Shown in pieces: positions 35,406 through 44,421 of a DNA stretch of 64,000 nucleotides; the stretch's first letter is position 1, and each line of letters opens with the position of its first letter. Below the pieces are notes generated by a model. That model ran no database searches. It saw only the letters and a list, made by a program, of their open reading frames with translations, and was not told the DNA's origin. The position numbers and the translations under genes were made by a program. The stretch lies in assembly GCA_016871155.1 (NCBI GenBank), contig VFZO01000006.1:1-64000 (forward strand), given 5' to 3'. Source of the DNA: Acidobacteriota bacterium. Its GTDB lineage: Bacteria > Acidobacteriota > Terriglobia > Bryobacterales > Bryobacteraceae.

Positions 35406-37271
35406 ATGCAACTCTGGCTCATCCCAATCCTCCCTCTGGCCGGCGCCGCGATAAACGGCCTGACCGGACGCCGCACCAGCAAATCGCTGCAGTCCGCGGT
35501 GGCCATCGGCAGCGTGCTGCTGTCGTTTCTCTGGGTCGTGAAGACCCTTCTTGGACTTGGTGCTCTGGAAGAGCGCTACGTTGAGCACTACTTCACCTGG
35601 ATCGCCTCTGGTTCGCTTTCGATCGGCGTCGACTTCGCGGTGGACCGGCTGACGGCGGTGATGCTGTGCGTGGTCACAGGCATCGGCACGCTCATCCACA
35701 TTTACGCCACCGGCTACATGCACGAGGAGGAAGGCTACTACCGGTTCTTCTCCTACCTGAACCTGTTCATGTTCTTCATGCTGGTGCTGGTGCTGGGCGC
35801 GAACTTCCTGCTTCTGTTCGTCGGCTGGGAAGGCGTGGGTTTGTGTTCGTACCTGCTCATCGGTTTCTACTTCCAGAAGCGGTCCGCGACCGACGCCGGT
35901 AAAAAGGCGTTCATCGTCAACCGGATCGGCGATTTTGGCTTCTCGCTGGCGATGTTCCTGATTGTGGTGCTGTTCGGTTCGCTCGACTTCGGCATTGTGT
36001 TTGAAAAGGCCAAGGCGCTGCCGGTGGAGGCGTCGGCCGGGATGATCACGGCGATCTGCCTCCTGCTGCTTGTTGGCGCGACGGGCAAGTCGGCGCAGAT
36101 TCCGCTGTACGTCTGGCTGCCGGACGCGATGGAAGGCCCCACACCGGTATCGGCGTTGATCCACGCCGCGACGATGGTGACGGCCGGCGTTTATATGTGC
36201 GCCCGTTCGGCCGCGCTGTTCATGAAGGCGCCGATCGCGATGGAAGCCGTTGCGGTGATCGGCCTGTTGACGGCCGTGATGGCGGCGACGATCGGCCTGG
36301 TCCAGAACGATATTAAGAAGGTCTACGCTTACTCGACGGTTTCGCAGCTTGGCTTCATGTTTCTGGCGGTGGGCTGCGGCGCGTTTGGCGCCGGCATCTA
36401 CCACGTGGTGACGCACGCCTTCTTCAAGGCGCTGTTGTTCCTGGGCGCCGGCTCGGTGATTCATGCCTGCCATCATGAGCAGGACATGCGCCACATGGGC
36501 GGGCTGCGCAAAAAAATTCCTCATACGTTTAACGTTCTTCTGATCGCCGCGCTGGCGATCGCCGGTTTTCCGATGATGTCGGGTTGGTGGTCCAAGGAAG
36601 ATATTCTCGGAGCGGCGATGCACCATCACGCCTGGATGTATTGGGCCGCGTGGGTCACGGCCGGAATGACGGCGTTCTACGTATTCCGTTCGATCTTCCT
36701 GACGTTCTTCGGCGAGTACAAGGGCCATGCGCATCCCCATGAGTCGCCCTGGGTGATGATTGGACCGCTGTATGTTCTGGCGATCCTTTCGGTGGTTGGC
36801 GGCTGGCTGTTCCGGATTCCGCACCTCCTGGAACCGGTGTTTAAGGGCATCGTTCCGGAGGGCCACTCCGAGCACTCCATGGCCGATATGATTTTGGGCA
36901 CCGCGCCCGGCCTGATCGGAATCGCGCTGGCCTACGTGGTTTACGTCGCGAGCCCGGGCATGGCCGATTCGATCAAGAGTTCGTTCCAGGGTCTCTACAA
37001 TTTGCTGCTGAACAAGTACTACGTTGACGAAGCGTACGATGCGACCATCGTGCATCCCATCGAACGCAGCTCCCGGAACTTCCTGTGGAAGGTGATGGAC
37101 GCCGGCGTGATCGACAACGGAATTGTCCACGGCTTCTCCGGCGGCGCCCAGAACCTGGGTAACCTGCTGCGGCGGATGCAAGGCGGCGAGATTCGCAACT
37201 ACGGCGCGTGGGTGGTCATCGGAGCGATCTTCGTCTTGGGCGCCTTCACCGTTCTGGGAGGTACGAAATGA
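35406..37271 (+). CDS. nuoL: NADH-quinone oxidoreductase subunit L
   Basis: 621 residues, the distal proton-pumping antiporter-like subunit with about 15-16 helices and the long lateral helix at the C-terminus. Conserved parts include GWEGVGLCSYLLIGFY, PLYVWLPDAMEGPTPVSALIHAATMVTAGVY and DIKKVYAYSTVSQLGFMFLA with the Lys/His residues of the pump. The last bases overlap nuoM (ATGA). An antisense ORF of nearly 600 codons here is only a composition artefact. Confidence 0.96.
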   Translation: MQLWLIPILPLAGAAINGLTGRRTSKSLQSAVAIGSVLLSFLWVVKTLLGLGALEERYVEHYFTWIASGSLSIGVDFAVDRLTAVMLCVVTGIGTLIHIYATGYMHEEEGYYRFFSYLNLFMFFMLVLVLGANFLLLFVGWEGVGLCSYLLIGFYFQKRSATDAGKKAFIVNRIGDFGFSLAMFLIVVLFGSLDFGIVFEKAKALPVEASAGMITAICLLLLVGATGKSAQIPLYVWLPDAMEGPTPVSALIHAATMVTAGVYMCARSAALFMKAPIAMEAVAVIGLLTAVMAATIGLVQNDIKKVYAYSTVSQLGFMFLAVGCGAFGAGIYHVVTHAFFKALLFLGAGSVIHACHHEQDMRHMGGLRKKIPHTFNVLLIAALAIAGFPMMSGWWSKEDILGAAMHHHAWMYWAAWVTAGMTAFYVFRSIFLTFFGEYKGHAHPHESPWVMIGPLYVLAILSVVGGWLFRIPHLLEPVFKGIVPEGHSEHSMADMILGTAPGLIGIALAYVVYVASPGMADSIKSSFQGLYNLLLNKYYVDEAYDATIVHPIERSSRNFLWKVMDAGVIDNGIVHGFSGGAQNLGNLLRRMQGGEIRNYGAWVVIGAIFVLGAFTVLGGTK

Positions 37272-38779
37272 ATCTCCTCAACCTGGTCCTGATCCTTCCG
37301 CTCGCCGGGTTCCTGATCACGCTGCTGCTGCCGAAAGACAACAAGGGCGCAGTCAAGAACTTCGTGCTGGGCTTCTCGATTCTGATCTTCGTTGTGTCGC
37401 TTGGGTTGGCCGGTCCGGCGCTGGAGCGCCCCGCGGCAATGACCTGGGTGACGGACACGGAGTGGATCTCCACGCCGGCCATCCGCTATCACGTCGGCCT
37501 GGACGGCGTTTCGCTGTGGCTGGTGCTGTTGTCGACCTTCCTAACGCCGTTGGCCGTATTGCTGTCGTTCAAATACATCGACCACCGGGTGAAGGAGTTC
37601 TTCGCGTTCCTGCTGCTGCTGGAGTTCGGCCTCATTGGCGTGTTCGTGGCGCTGGACCTGTTCCTGTTTTACGTGTTCTGGGAAGTGTGCCTGGTGCCGA
37701 TGTACTTCCTGATCGGCATCTGGGGGCACGACCGCCGCATCTACGCCGCGGTGAAGTTCTTCATCTATACGATGGTTGGCAGCGTACTAATGCTGGCCGC
37801 GTTCCTGTATCTGTACGGCAAGTCCGGCACGTTCGACTACCCGGCGATGCTGGCGATGATGCAGAGCGGCAAGCTGACGCTTACCCATTTGGAAGAGACG
37901 CTGCTGTTCCTGGCCTTCTTCCTGGCGTTCGCGATTAAGGTCCCGCTGTTCCCTCTGCACACCTGGTTGCCCGATGCCCACGTGGAGGCGCCGACGGCCG
38001 GATCCGTGATGCTGGCCGCCGTCATGCTGAAGATGGGCACCTACGGCATCCTGCGGTTCTGCCTGCCGATGTTCCCCAACGCCGTGAAGGAGAACGCAAG
38101 CTGGATTGTGACCCTGGCGCTGATCGGAATCGTCTACGGAGCGCTAGTGGCGCTGGTGCAGCCGAACATGAAGAAGCTGGTGGCCTACAGCTCAGTGAGC
38201 CACCTGGGCTTTGTCGTGCTGGGGTTGTTCTGCGGCAACCAATGGGGATTGGACGGCGCTGTGTATCAGATGCTGAATCATGGCATCTCCACGGGTGCGT
38301 TGTTCATGCTGGTCGGCTTCCTGTATGAGCGTCAGCACTCGCTGGAGATCAAGGACTACGGCGGCGTGGCGACGCCCGCGCCGTGGTTAACGGTGCTGTT
38401 CCTGGTTACGACGCTGGCCAGCGTCGGCATGCCGGCGCTGAACAATTTCGTCGGTGAGTTCCTGGTCTTGCAGGGCGCGATGAAGACCAACGTCTGGTGG
38501 GCGACGATCGCGGCGACAGGTGTGATCCTTTCGGCCTGCTACATGTTGTGGATGGTGCAGCGCACGTTCTACGGCGAGACGCCGGAATCGGTGAGCCACC
38601 ATATGACCGATCTTTCCAAGCGCGAGTGGCTATGCATCATGCCTCTCGTGGTGCTGATGGTTTGGATGGGCGTCTATACACAGACGTTCCTGCCCTCGAT
38701 CGGCGAGTCGAACAAAGTGATACTGGAGCGCAGCGTCTCCGCGCGGACCTTGGCGGAGGCTACGAACAATGGACGCTAA
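37268..38779 (+). CDS. nuoM: NADH-quinone oxidoreductase subunit M
   Basis: 503 residues starting at ATG 37268 in the nuoL stop. The antiporter-like subunit of complex I has about 14 helices: FLFYVFWEVCLVPMYFLIG, KVPLFPLHTWLPDAHVEAPTAGS and QPNMKKLVAYSSVSHLGFVV are the conserved lysine/glutamate-bearing segments. The next gene, nuoN, begins 11 bases before the end of nuoM. A longer in-frame start upstream would only repeat nuoL sequence in the wrong frame. Confidence 0.96.
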   Translation: MNLLNLVLILPLAGFLITLLLPKDNKGAVKNFVLGFSILIFVVSLGLAGPALERPAAMTWVTDTEWISTPAIRYHVGLDGVSLWLVLLSTFLTPLAVLLSFKYIDHRVKEFFAFLLLLEFGLIGVFVALDLFLFYVFWEVCLVPMYFLIGIWGHDRRIYAAVKFFIYTMVGSVLMLAAFLYLYGKSGTFDYPAMLAMMQSGKLTLTHLEETLLFLAFFLAFAIKVPLFPLHTWLPDAHVEAPTAGSVMLAAVMLKMGTYGILRFCLPMFPNAVKENASWIVTLALIGIVYGALVALVQPNMKKLVAYSSVSHLGFVVLGLFCGNQWGLDGAVYQMLNHGISTGALFMLVGFLYERQHSLEIKDYGGVATPAPWLTVLFLVTTLASVGMPALNNFVGEFLVLQGAMKTNVWWATIAATGVILSACYMLWMVQRTFYGETPESVSHHMTDLSKREWLCIMPLVVLMVWMGVYTQTFLPSIGESNKVILERSVSARTLAEATNNGR

Positions 38780-40229
38780 CTTCTTCCCCTCCAACGCCGA
38801 CATAATGCGGATCCTGCCGGAGATCATTCTGACCCTGGCGGGCACGCTGCTGCTCCTTGTCGAAGGCTTCCTGAAGGACGGCGACGATCGCGGCATGGTG
38901 GCGAACCTGACGTTCGCGGCGATCGCGGGCGCCATGGCGGCGTCGGTGATGGCGTACGGCAACCCTGGCACCGGGTTCTACGGCATGATCGTTTCGGACG
39001 GTTTCGCGGCGTTCTTCCGGATTGTGGCGCTGGCCGTTGGCCTGCTGACGGTGCTGTGCTCCGGCGCGTATTTGAAGCGCGAGCACGCCTACACGGGTGA
39101 GTTCTATATTTTGCTCCTGTTCTCGCTGGCCGGCCAGTGCCTGATGGCGGCCTCCAACGAATTGATGATGGTTTTCATTGGCCTGGAAGTGAGCTCGATC
39201 GCGAGCTACATTCTGGCCGGGTATCTGCGCGACGATAAGCGCGGGAACGAGTCGGCGATCAAGTACTTCCTGCTGGGCTCGTTCGCCACGGCGTTTCTAC
39301 TGTACGGCGTGTCGTGGATCTACGGCATGACCGGGACGACCAACCTGACAGCGATCCGCGAGGCGTTGACGAAGGGCGTGCCGTCGGAGACGATGGTCGC
39401 CGCCTCGGCCGCTTTGATGTTGATTGGCTTTGCGTTTAAGGTTTCCGCGGCTCCGTTCCAGATCTGGGCGCCCGATGTGTATCAGGGTGCGCCGGCCCCG
39501 GTGGCGGGTTTCCTGTCGGCCGGTCCGAAGGCGGCAGCGTTCGCGATTATGATCCGCGTGTTTCTGACGGCGTTCGAACCGTTGACGGCGAAGTGGGCGC
39601 CGGTTCTGTGGATGCTGGCGCTGGCCACGATGATCGCGGGCAACTTCGCCGCGCTGTGGCAGTCGAACATCAAGCGGATGCTGGGCTACTCGTCGATCGC
39701 GCACGCCGGCTATGTGCTGGTCGCGATCACCACCCATTCCGTTACCGGTACTGCGGCCGCCATGTTCTATCTGGCCGCCTATGCGCTGATGAACTTTGGC
39801 GCCTTCGCAGCCGTGACGCATGTGGCAGGCAAGGGCGAGAAGCACGTGACGCTGGACGACCTGAAGGGCCTGAGCCAGCGGCAGCCCGGAGTGGCGGCGA
39901 TTCTGACCATCTTCATGCTTTCGCTGATCGGCGTGCCGCTGACCGCCGGGTTCTTTGGCAAGTTCTACATCTTCAAGGCGGCGATCGAAGGGAAGCTGGT
40001 GTGGCTGACGGCGCTGGGTCTGTTGAACTCAGCGGTGGCCGCCTACTACTACCTGCGCGTGCTGGTGGTAATGTACATGCACGACCCCGAGACGACCGAG
40101 CCGGCCGAGGAGATTCCGGGCGGAATCAAGGTGACGATGTGGCTGACCGCGGCGGCGACGCTCGTGTTGGGCGTGTTCCCCGGTCTGGTGTTGGACTTCG
40201 CGAACCAGTTCGCGGTTCTGGGCCGCTAG
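38769..40229 (+). CDS. nuoN: NADH-quinone oxidoreductase subunit N
   Basis: 486 residues, the third antiporter-like pump subunit. Segments LMMVFIGLEVSSIASYILAG, APFQIWAPDVYQGAPAPVAGF and QSNIKRMLGYSSIAHAGYVLVA match NuoN. It ends the operon. Its last four bases overlap the stop of the small convergent gene at 40226, so no terminator is found directly behind it; hairpin/T-run sequences lie 280 bases on. Confidence 0.96.
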   Translation: MDANFFPSNADIMRILPEIILTLAGTLLLLVEGFLKDGDDRGMVANLTFAAIAGAMAASVMAYGNPGTGFYGMIVSDGFAAFFRIVALAVGLLTVLCSGAYLKREHAYTGEFYILLLFSLAGQCLMAASNELMMVFIGLEVSSIASYILAGYLRDDKRGNESAIKYFLLGSFATAFLLYGVSWIYGMTGTTNLTAIREALTKGVPSETMVAASAALMLIGFAFKVSAAPFQIWAPDVYQGAPAPVAGFLSAGPKAAAFAIMIRVFLTAFEPLTAKWAPVLWMLALATMIAGNFAALWQSNIKRMLGYSSIAHAGYVLVAITTHSVTGTAAAMFYLAAYALMNFGAFAAVTHVAGKGEKHVTLDDLKGLSQRQPGVAAILTIFMLSLIGVPLTAGFFGKFYIFKAAIEGKLVWLTALGLLNSAVAAYYYLRVLVVMYMHDPETTEPAEEIPGGIKVTMWLTAAATLVLGVFPGLVLDFANQFAVLGR

Positions 40230-40462
40230 CCGAGAATGTCGAGCAGGTGCTGCTCGAGTTCCTGACCGGTCTGGGCGACGGCGGCGTTCGCAGCCGAGGC
40301 GTTACGCGCTTCGATGAGTGCGACCGTTTCTGCGCTCAGGTCGACGACGTCGGCAGGCGCGTCGCCGGCATTGAGCGGCAGCCGCGCGAGGCGTTCGGCG
40401 GCGCGTTGCACGCGCTCCTCGGCCCGGCGGATACCTTCCGCGGCTGTGGCTATTACACTCAT
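40226..40462 (-). CDS. Mini flagellar rod/hook-like protein (both D0 helices, no middle)
   Basis: 78 residues. The N-terminal IATAAEGIRRAEERVQRAAERLA resembles the first helix of flagellar rod/hook proteins, and the C-terminal VDLSAETVALIEARNASAANAAVAQTG resembles the Flg_bbr_C region (DLxxExVxLIxAxxAxxANxxVxxT). The domains that lie between them in FlgC/FlgG/FlgE are missing, so the protein is a coiled-coil remnant or a minimal relative. No other flagellar gene is in the window. ATG at 40462 has an AGGA directly in front. Convergent overlap with nuoN of four bases. Function unknown. Confidence 0.6.
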   Translation of the reverse strand: MSVIATAAEGIRRAEERVQRAAERLARLPLNAGDAPADVVDLSAETVALIEARNASAANAAVAQTGQELEQHLLDILG

Positions 40463-40511
40463 TCCTAACTACCTTTTCGACAGGAGTAGCTAGATCATTA
40501 GATTTTCTTTC

Positions 40512-40544
40512 GAGGGTGGACTTTGGGACCCTCCGTCATTTTTT
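40512..40544 (+). repeat. Hairpin/T-run repeat, copy 1
   Basis: GAGGGT (40512-40517) pairs with ACCCTC (40528-40533) and is followed, after CGTCA, by six T (40539-40544). The block TTTGGGACCCTCCGTCA is shared exactly with copy 2. The layout is that of a weak intrinsic terminator for plus-strand transcription leaving nuoN, or of a dispersed repeat. Confidence 0.5.
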
Positions 40545-40647
40545 ATTGCGATTTCGTTTCCCGTCGAAAGGCGGGTTCTATCGGAGATATGGAGCCGGAC
40601 CGGGCCGACGCGTTTCTTCCGGATCAGTACTTTGTAAGTGAGAGTAC

Positions 40648-40680
40648 GGGTGGCGGTTTGGGACCCTCCGTCACTTTTTT
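40648..40680 (+). repeat. Hairpin/T-run repeat, copy 2
   Basis: GGGT (40648-40651) can pair with ACCC (40663-40666); the shared block TTTGGGACCCTCCGTCA is followed by C and six T (40675-40680). TCACTTTTT at 40671-40679 is also complementary to AAAAAGTGA at 40709-40717, joining this copy to the strong hairpin that follows. Confidence 0.5.
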
Positions 40681-40705
40681 GCGTTCCGGCGGTTGTCCTC
40701 CTTCT

Positions 40706-40745
40706 CTGAAAAAGTGAACGCCCCTGGTTTGGGCCAGGGGCGTTC
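40706..40745 (-). terminator. Rho-independent terminator of the sigma/anti-sigma operon
   Basis: A perfect 12-base stem GAACGCCCCTGG (40716-40727) / CCAGGGGCGTTC (40734-40745) with loop TTTGGG. Read on the minus strand the hairpin is followed by ACTTTTTCAGAG, a T-run. This fits an intrinsic terminator for the minus-strand transcript that ends with the anti-sigma gene 118 bases upstream. Confidence 0.7.
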
Positions 40746-40862
40746 GCGCTATACGGACCCATTATAGAAGCCCGTCAAGAGATCTTGAGCGGTTTGGGGC
40801 CTCGATTGGCCGCAAGTGGTTGGAAAGAATACGGAAGAATTATTTCGAACCTCCGTCAACGC

Positions 40863-41261
40863 TTAGACCGGCCGGCGGCGTTTGAAGTAGAAGTACCAGC
40901 CGAGGGCGGCCCCGGCCCAGAGCGGGATGACGGAGAGCGGGGCGTCGCGGATTAGCAGGTATTTCAATTCGCCGCGCTGCATCATGAAGCTGAACGGCAG
41001 CAGAGTGAGGAAGACCGTGGCGATTTGCAGCCATTTCTGTTTGGCCAATTCGGCCTTGGCGCGGAGGAGGGATTCGAGCGCCGCGTCCGGCGGCGCGGGC
41101 GCCGATACGGCGAGGCGGCGGGGGCGAGCGGCGGCGAGGATTCGTTTGAGATCGGGATCCGATTCCAGATACTGCTCGACGAGGAGGCGGGTGGCGGGGC
41201 TGCCTTCGCCCTCCTGGTAGAGAGGCAGCAGGTCGAGAATTACGTCACGGGTGATGGTCAT
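40863..41261 (-). CDS. Membrane anti-sigma-like protein
   Basis: 132 residues co-transcribed with the ECF sigma factor (start overlaps the sigma stop by four bases). The cytoplasmic half MTITRDVILDLLPLYQEGEGS with VEQYLESDPDLKRIL is the short anti-sigma type helix bundle without the HxxxCxxC zinc motif. Two membrane segments follow (KWLQIATVFLTLLPFSFMM, LSVIPLWAGAALGWYFYF). Its role is therefore most likely to hold the sigma factor at the membrane until a signal arrives. Confidence 0.72.
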   Translation of the reverse strand: MTITRDVILDLLPLYQEGEGSPATRLLVEQYLESDPDLKRILAAARPRRLAVSAPAPPDAALESLLRAKAELAKQKWLQIATVFLTLLPFSFMMQRGELKYLLIRDAPLSVIPLWAGAALGWYFYFKRRRPV

Positions 41262-41767
41262 TTTGAGCTCCTTGATTCGCGTTGTTGCCGCAGCTCGGTG
41301 AGACGGAGGCGCGCGCGGAAGACGCGGGCCTTGACGGCGCCGGCGGTGATGCCGAGCGCACGGGCCACCTCCTCGTAGCCGAGTTCCTCGAAGACCGCCA
41401 TAACAAACGCGGCGCGGTCGCCTTCGGCGATGCGGTTGAGATCGCGAAGGGTATGGGCGAGTTCGTCGCGGGCTTCGAGGCCGCTTGCCTGGGCAGCCGG
41501 GATGGAGAGGTCCGAATCGTCCGGGACCTCGCCCCGGAATGCGCGCAGGTGCGCCGTGTAGAGATTGCGGGCGATGGTGAATAGATACGCCTTGGCGGTT
41601 TCAGTACGGATGGGCACGTCCGTGGTCCAGGCGCGAACGAACGTCTCCGAAGCGAGATCCTGCGCCAGCTCCCAGTTGCCGGTGAGGTAGAGCAAGAACC
41701 GGAACACATCGGCGGAGTAAGCGGTGTAAAGCCGCTCAAACTCGTTGGTCTCGGTGTTGGCTCGCAT
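41258..41767 (-). CDS. ECF-type RNA polymerase sigma factor
   Basis: 169 residues. Region 2 reads FERLYTAYSADVFRFLLYLTG and WELAQDLASETFVRAWT; region 4 reads ALGITAGAVKARVFRARLRL. Between them is an Ala/Glu-rich linker. No extra C-terminal domain. It heads a two-gene operon with the membrane anti-sigma protein; a transcription terminator is seen downstream of the pair. I did not find a clear promoter of ECF type in the 57 bases upstream. Confidence 0.93.
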   Translation of the reverse strand: MRANTETNEFERLYTAYSADVFRFLLYLTGNWELAQDLASETFVRAWTTDVPIRTETAKAYLFTIARNLYTAHLRAFRGEVPDDSDLSIPAAQASGLEARDELAHTLRDLNRIAEGDRAAFVMAVFEELGYEEVARALGITAGAVKARVFRARLRLTELRQQRESRSSK

Positions 41768-41824
41768 CGGGGTTCGGACAGTATATGCGGTGGCGCGGCC
41801 GGGGTTACGAAAATTTTCGCGGGG

Positions 41825-44419
41825 TCAATTTTCCCGAAGAGCGTGGATCGGATCGACGCGGGAGGCGCGGAGGGCGGGCAGTATCGTCGCAGCGATCGAT
41901 ATCGCGCCGATCAGGATGGCCACCGCGAGGAGCACCGGCGCGTCGAGCGGCGCGACCCCGTAGAGTTGGCTGGCGATCCAGGGCGTGAGGCTCGCGGCGA
42001 GGACGGTCCCAACGAGCAGGCCGATTCCGGAGAGGGCCGCGCCGTCCGCAAGGACTCCGGTGAATATCCGCCCCGGCGCACAACCGATGGCGAGGCGAAT
42101 GCCGATCTCCCGCCTCCGCTGCGATACCAGGAAGGCGAGCAGTCCGTGGAGTCCGAGAGCGGTCAACAGCGCGGCCACGCCCGCGAACAGGAGAACGAGC
42201 CCGTGCGCGGTGCGGCGGGCGGATAGAGAGCCGTCGCGTCGTTCCGCCATCGAGGCCAGCTCAAACAAAGCCGTGCCGGGCGAGAGCCGGGCAAACTCCC
42301 GCCGCACCGCTGGGACTGTGGCGTCCGGCCCACGCCAAACGAAGCTGAAGCGGCGCGTGGGGGCGGCCGACCAGGGGCGGAAGTAGACCCCGTTCGGATT
42401 GCCGCTGCCGGCCAGATCCTTCAGCCGGATGGAACGAACGACACCCACCACCGTCATGCGGAAGTCCGGCGGTGCGCCAGGGAAGTACATCTTTTTGCCG
42501 ACTGGATTTTGAGCCGGCCAGAAGCGGCGGGCCAACCGCTCATCGACGACGACTGGTCTCGCAGAGCCGCTGGTGTCGCGGTCCTCGAAGAGGCGGCCGT
42601 GGATGGGTTGGAGCGCAAGCGTCTCCATGAACCCAGGCGTGACGAGGAATTGAATGGGCGAGACGACGGACTCCCCCACCTTGGGAACGTAGCCATCGGC
42701 CATCACGACAATGTCGTTGAAGGAAGTCGCAAAGGGCAGATTGGACGCGCCGCCGGCGGAGGAGACGGTGGGGATGCCGGCGAGACCGCGCACGATCCGG
42801 TCCGCGGACTGGAGCAGGTCCTCGTTCCGTGGATGGGAGGCACGCGGCAGATGGGTGGTGGCGGTCCAGACGCGATCGACTTGGAAGCCAGGGTCCACAC
42901 GGAGCAGTTCCCGCAGGCTAACGGTGAGCAGTGCGGCGCCCCCGGCGAGAACGAACGCGAACGCGACTTGGGCGATTACGAACACCCTTCGCAGCAGAAG
43001 ACCGCGCCCGGTGACGCCGCGCGCGCCCGGGCGCAGGCCGGTCTTGGAAAGCGCCGGCGCCAGGGACACGAGGCTTGCCAGTAGACCGGCGAGGATGGCG
43101 CCGCCCATTGCATAGACGGCGACGAGCGGCGAAACTTCGATCTCGACCGCGCCGGGCAGGAGGCTCCGATCCAAGGCGCGGAGCAGCAGAGTACCGGCAG
43201 CAACGCCGACCGCGCCGCCGGCCAGCGCCTGGACGAGGCCATCGACAACGGCGCGGCGAACAAGATCGGCCCCGGTGGCCCCGAGAGCGAGGCGCGTGGC
43301 CGTTTCGGGGGTCCGGGCATGCGCCCGCGCGAGGGAGAGCCCGGCGAGATTCGCGGCGCCGGCGAGGAGCACCAGGAGAGCGCCGGCCCAGAGCAGGCGC
43401 AGGCTGGGCCGCACGTGGCGCATGATCCAGGATTGAAGCGGCTCGATGTGCGTGTAGAAGCCGGACTCGAGGATGAGATGTTTGACCTGCGGAAGCAGGT
43501 CCAGCGCGCGGAGATTCAACGCGTCCACCTGGGCGCGAACCTGCTCGATGGTGGCGCCATCGCGCAGCCGAGCCAAATAGCGATAGTTGTTGCTGTGGCG
43601 GGCCCGCTTCTCCTCCGGCGAGAGCGCGAGGGGAACGAAGTAGCGCGCGCCCGATGTCATGAAGCGGAAGCCGGGCGGGAGAATGCCAACGACGGTCCGC
43701 ACGCGCCCGTCGATACGTATCTGGCTGCCGAGGGCGGGTTGTCCCCCGAACCGCTCCCGCCAGAAGCCGTCGGTCAGTACGACGGCGAGATCCTTGCCCG
43801 GCTCACTCTCGGCGAGATCGAAGAAACGCCCTTGCGCAGGCCGCACGCGCAGCACATCGAAGAATGAAGGCGTGACGGAGACGCCGCGTACCTGGGTCAC
43901 GCCGCCGCCGTGGTCGACGGGATAGGAGACCATTTGATAGATGGCTTGGCTCGAAAGCGTGTCGACGGCCTGGGAGCGTTCGAAGTAATCGCCGGCCGCG
44001 GACTCCTCCTGATCGGTAATTCCGGCCTTCGGGTATTGATTGGCGAGGACGATGAGTCTGCCGGCCTGGTCGAAGGGGAGCGGCCGGAGGAGCAGGGAAT
44101 CGACGACGGTAAAGACCGAGGTGTTGAGGGCCGTGCAGATTCCGATGGTGGCGACGATGGTGAGGGTGAGCGCGGGCCGTTTGCGGATGGCGCGAAGGGA
44201 GTCCCGGAGATCGGCGGCGAGGAGGTCCAACCAGCGGCCGGGGCGCGCGTCGCGGCACTGCTCGCCGACCTGCTGCGCGCCGCCGAACTCGTGGCGGACG
44301 CGCCGGCGGGCTTCCGGCTCGGAGAGGCCGGTTTGGATGAGGTCCCGGACGCGCTCTTCGATGTGGAAGGCGATCTCGTTTTCGAGACCGTTTTGCGTGG
44401 ATCGACGGAACGGCCACAT
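41825..44419 (-). CDS. ADOP-type ABC transporter permease (MacB/FtsX fold)
   Basis: 864 residues from ATG 44419, two bases after the PadR stop; a longer ORF upstream is the shadow of the PadR gene. The N-terminal cytoplasmic part has a permease-prefix-like motif (LENEIAFHIEERVRDLIQTGLSEPEARRRVRHEFG), then a helix, a MacB-type periplasmic domain, three helices (with LLWAGALLVLLAGAANLAGLSLARAHAR) and a second half repeating the arrangement, ending in FtsX-like LAILIGAISIAATILPALRASRVDPIHALRE. The Acidobacterial duplicated orphaned permeases have this architecture and often no ATPase next door. Substrate unknown. Confidence 0.9.
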   Translation of the reverse strand: MWPFRRSTQNGLENEIAFHIEERVRDLIQTGLSEPEARRRVRHEFGGAQQVGEQCRDARPGRWLDLLAADLRDSLRAIRKRPALTLTIVATIGICTALNTSVFTVVDSLLLRPLPFDQAGRLIVLANQYPKAGITDQEESAAGDYFERSQAVDTLSSQAIYQMVSYPVDHGGGVTQVRGVSVTPSFFDVLRVRPAQGRFFDLAESEPGKDLAVVLTDGFWRERFGGQPALGSQIRIDGRVRTVVGILPPGFRFMTSGARYFVPLALSPEEKRARHSNNYRYLARLRDGATIEQVRAQVDALNLRALDLLPQVKHLILESGFYTHIEPLQSWIMRHVRPSLRLLWAGALLVLLAGAANLAGLSLARAHARTPETATRLALGATGADLVRRAVVDGLVQALAGGAVGVAAGTLLLRALDRSLLPGAVEIEVSPLVAVYAMGGAILAGLLASLVSLAPALSKTGLRPGARGVTGRGLLLRRVFVIAQVAFAFVLAGGAALLTVSLRELLRVDPGFQVDRVWTATTHLPRASHPRNEDLLQSADRIVRGLAGIPTVSSAGGASNLPFATSFNDIVVMADGYVPKVGESVVSPIQFLVTPGFMETLALQPIHGRLFEDRDTSGSARPVVVDERLARRFWPAQNPVGKKMYFPGAPPDFRMTVVGVVRSIRLKDLAGSGNPNGVYFRPWSAAPTRRFSFVWRGPDATVPAVRREFARLSPGTALFELASMAERRDGSLSARRTAHGLVLLFAGVAALLTALGLHGLLAFLVSQRRREIGIRLAIGCAPGRIFTGVLADGAALSGIGLLVGTVLAASLTPWIASQLYGVAPLDAPVLLAVAILIGAISIAATILPALRASRVDPIHALREN

Positions 44420-44421
44420 AC

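Larger units (their letters stand above)
40463..40862. other. 400-base gene-free spacer
   Basis: The stretch between the mini rod-like gene and the anti-sigma gene holds two copies of a hairpin/T-run repeat (40512-40544 and 40648-40680), a strong minus-strand terminator (40706-40745) and a partial third copy (ACCTCCGTCA at about 40850). A 90-codon minus-strand ORF covers the repeats; I regard it as chance. I see no tRNA or other RNA gene. The sequence is less GC-rich than the flanks. Confidence 0.6.

Noticed and set aside
35385-37181. 598-codon minus-strand ORF opposite nuoL
   Set aside because: High GC keeps the antisense frame open; the product is rich in H, Q, R and D with no domain, while nuoL on the plus strand is complete and conserved.
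40716-40745. Terminator for the nuo operon on the plus strand
   Set aside because: The hairpin has no T-run on its plus-strand 3' side (GCGCTATACGG follows); the T-run is on the other side, so it fits the minus strand.
40490-40762. 90-codon ORF over the repeat region
   Set aside because: It merely translates the two repeat copies and the hairpin; no start signal and no similarity seen.
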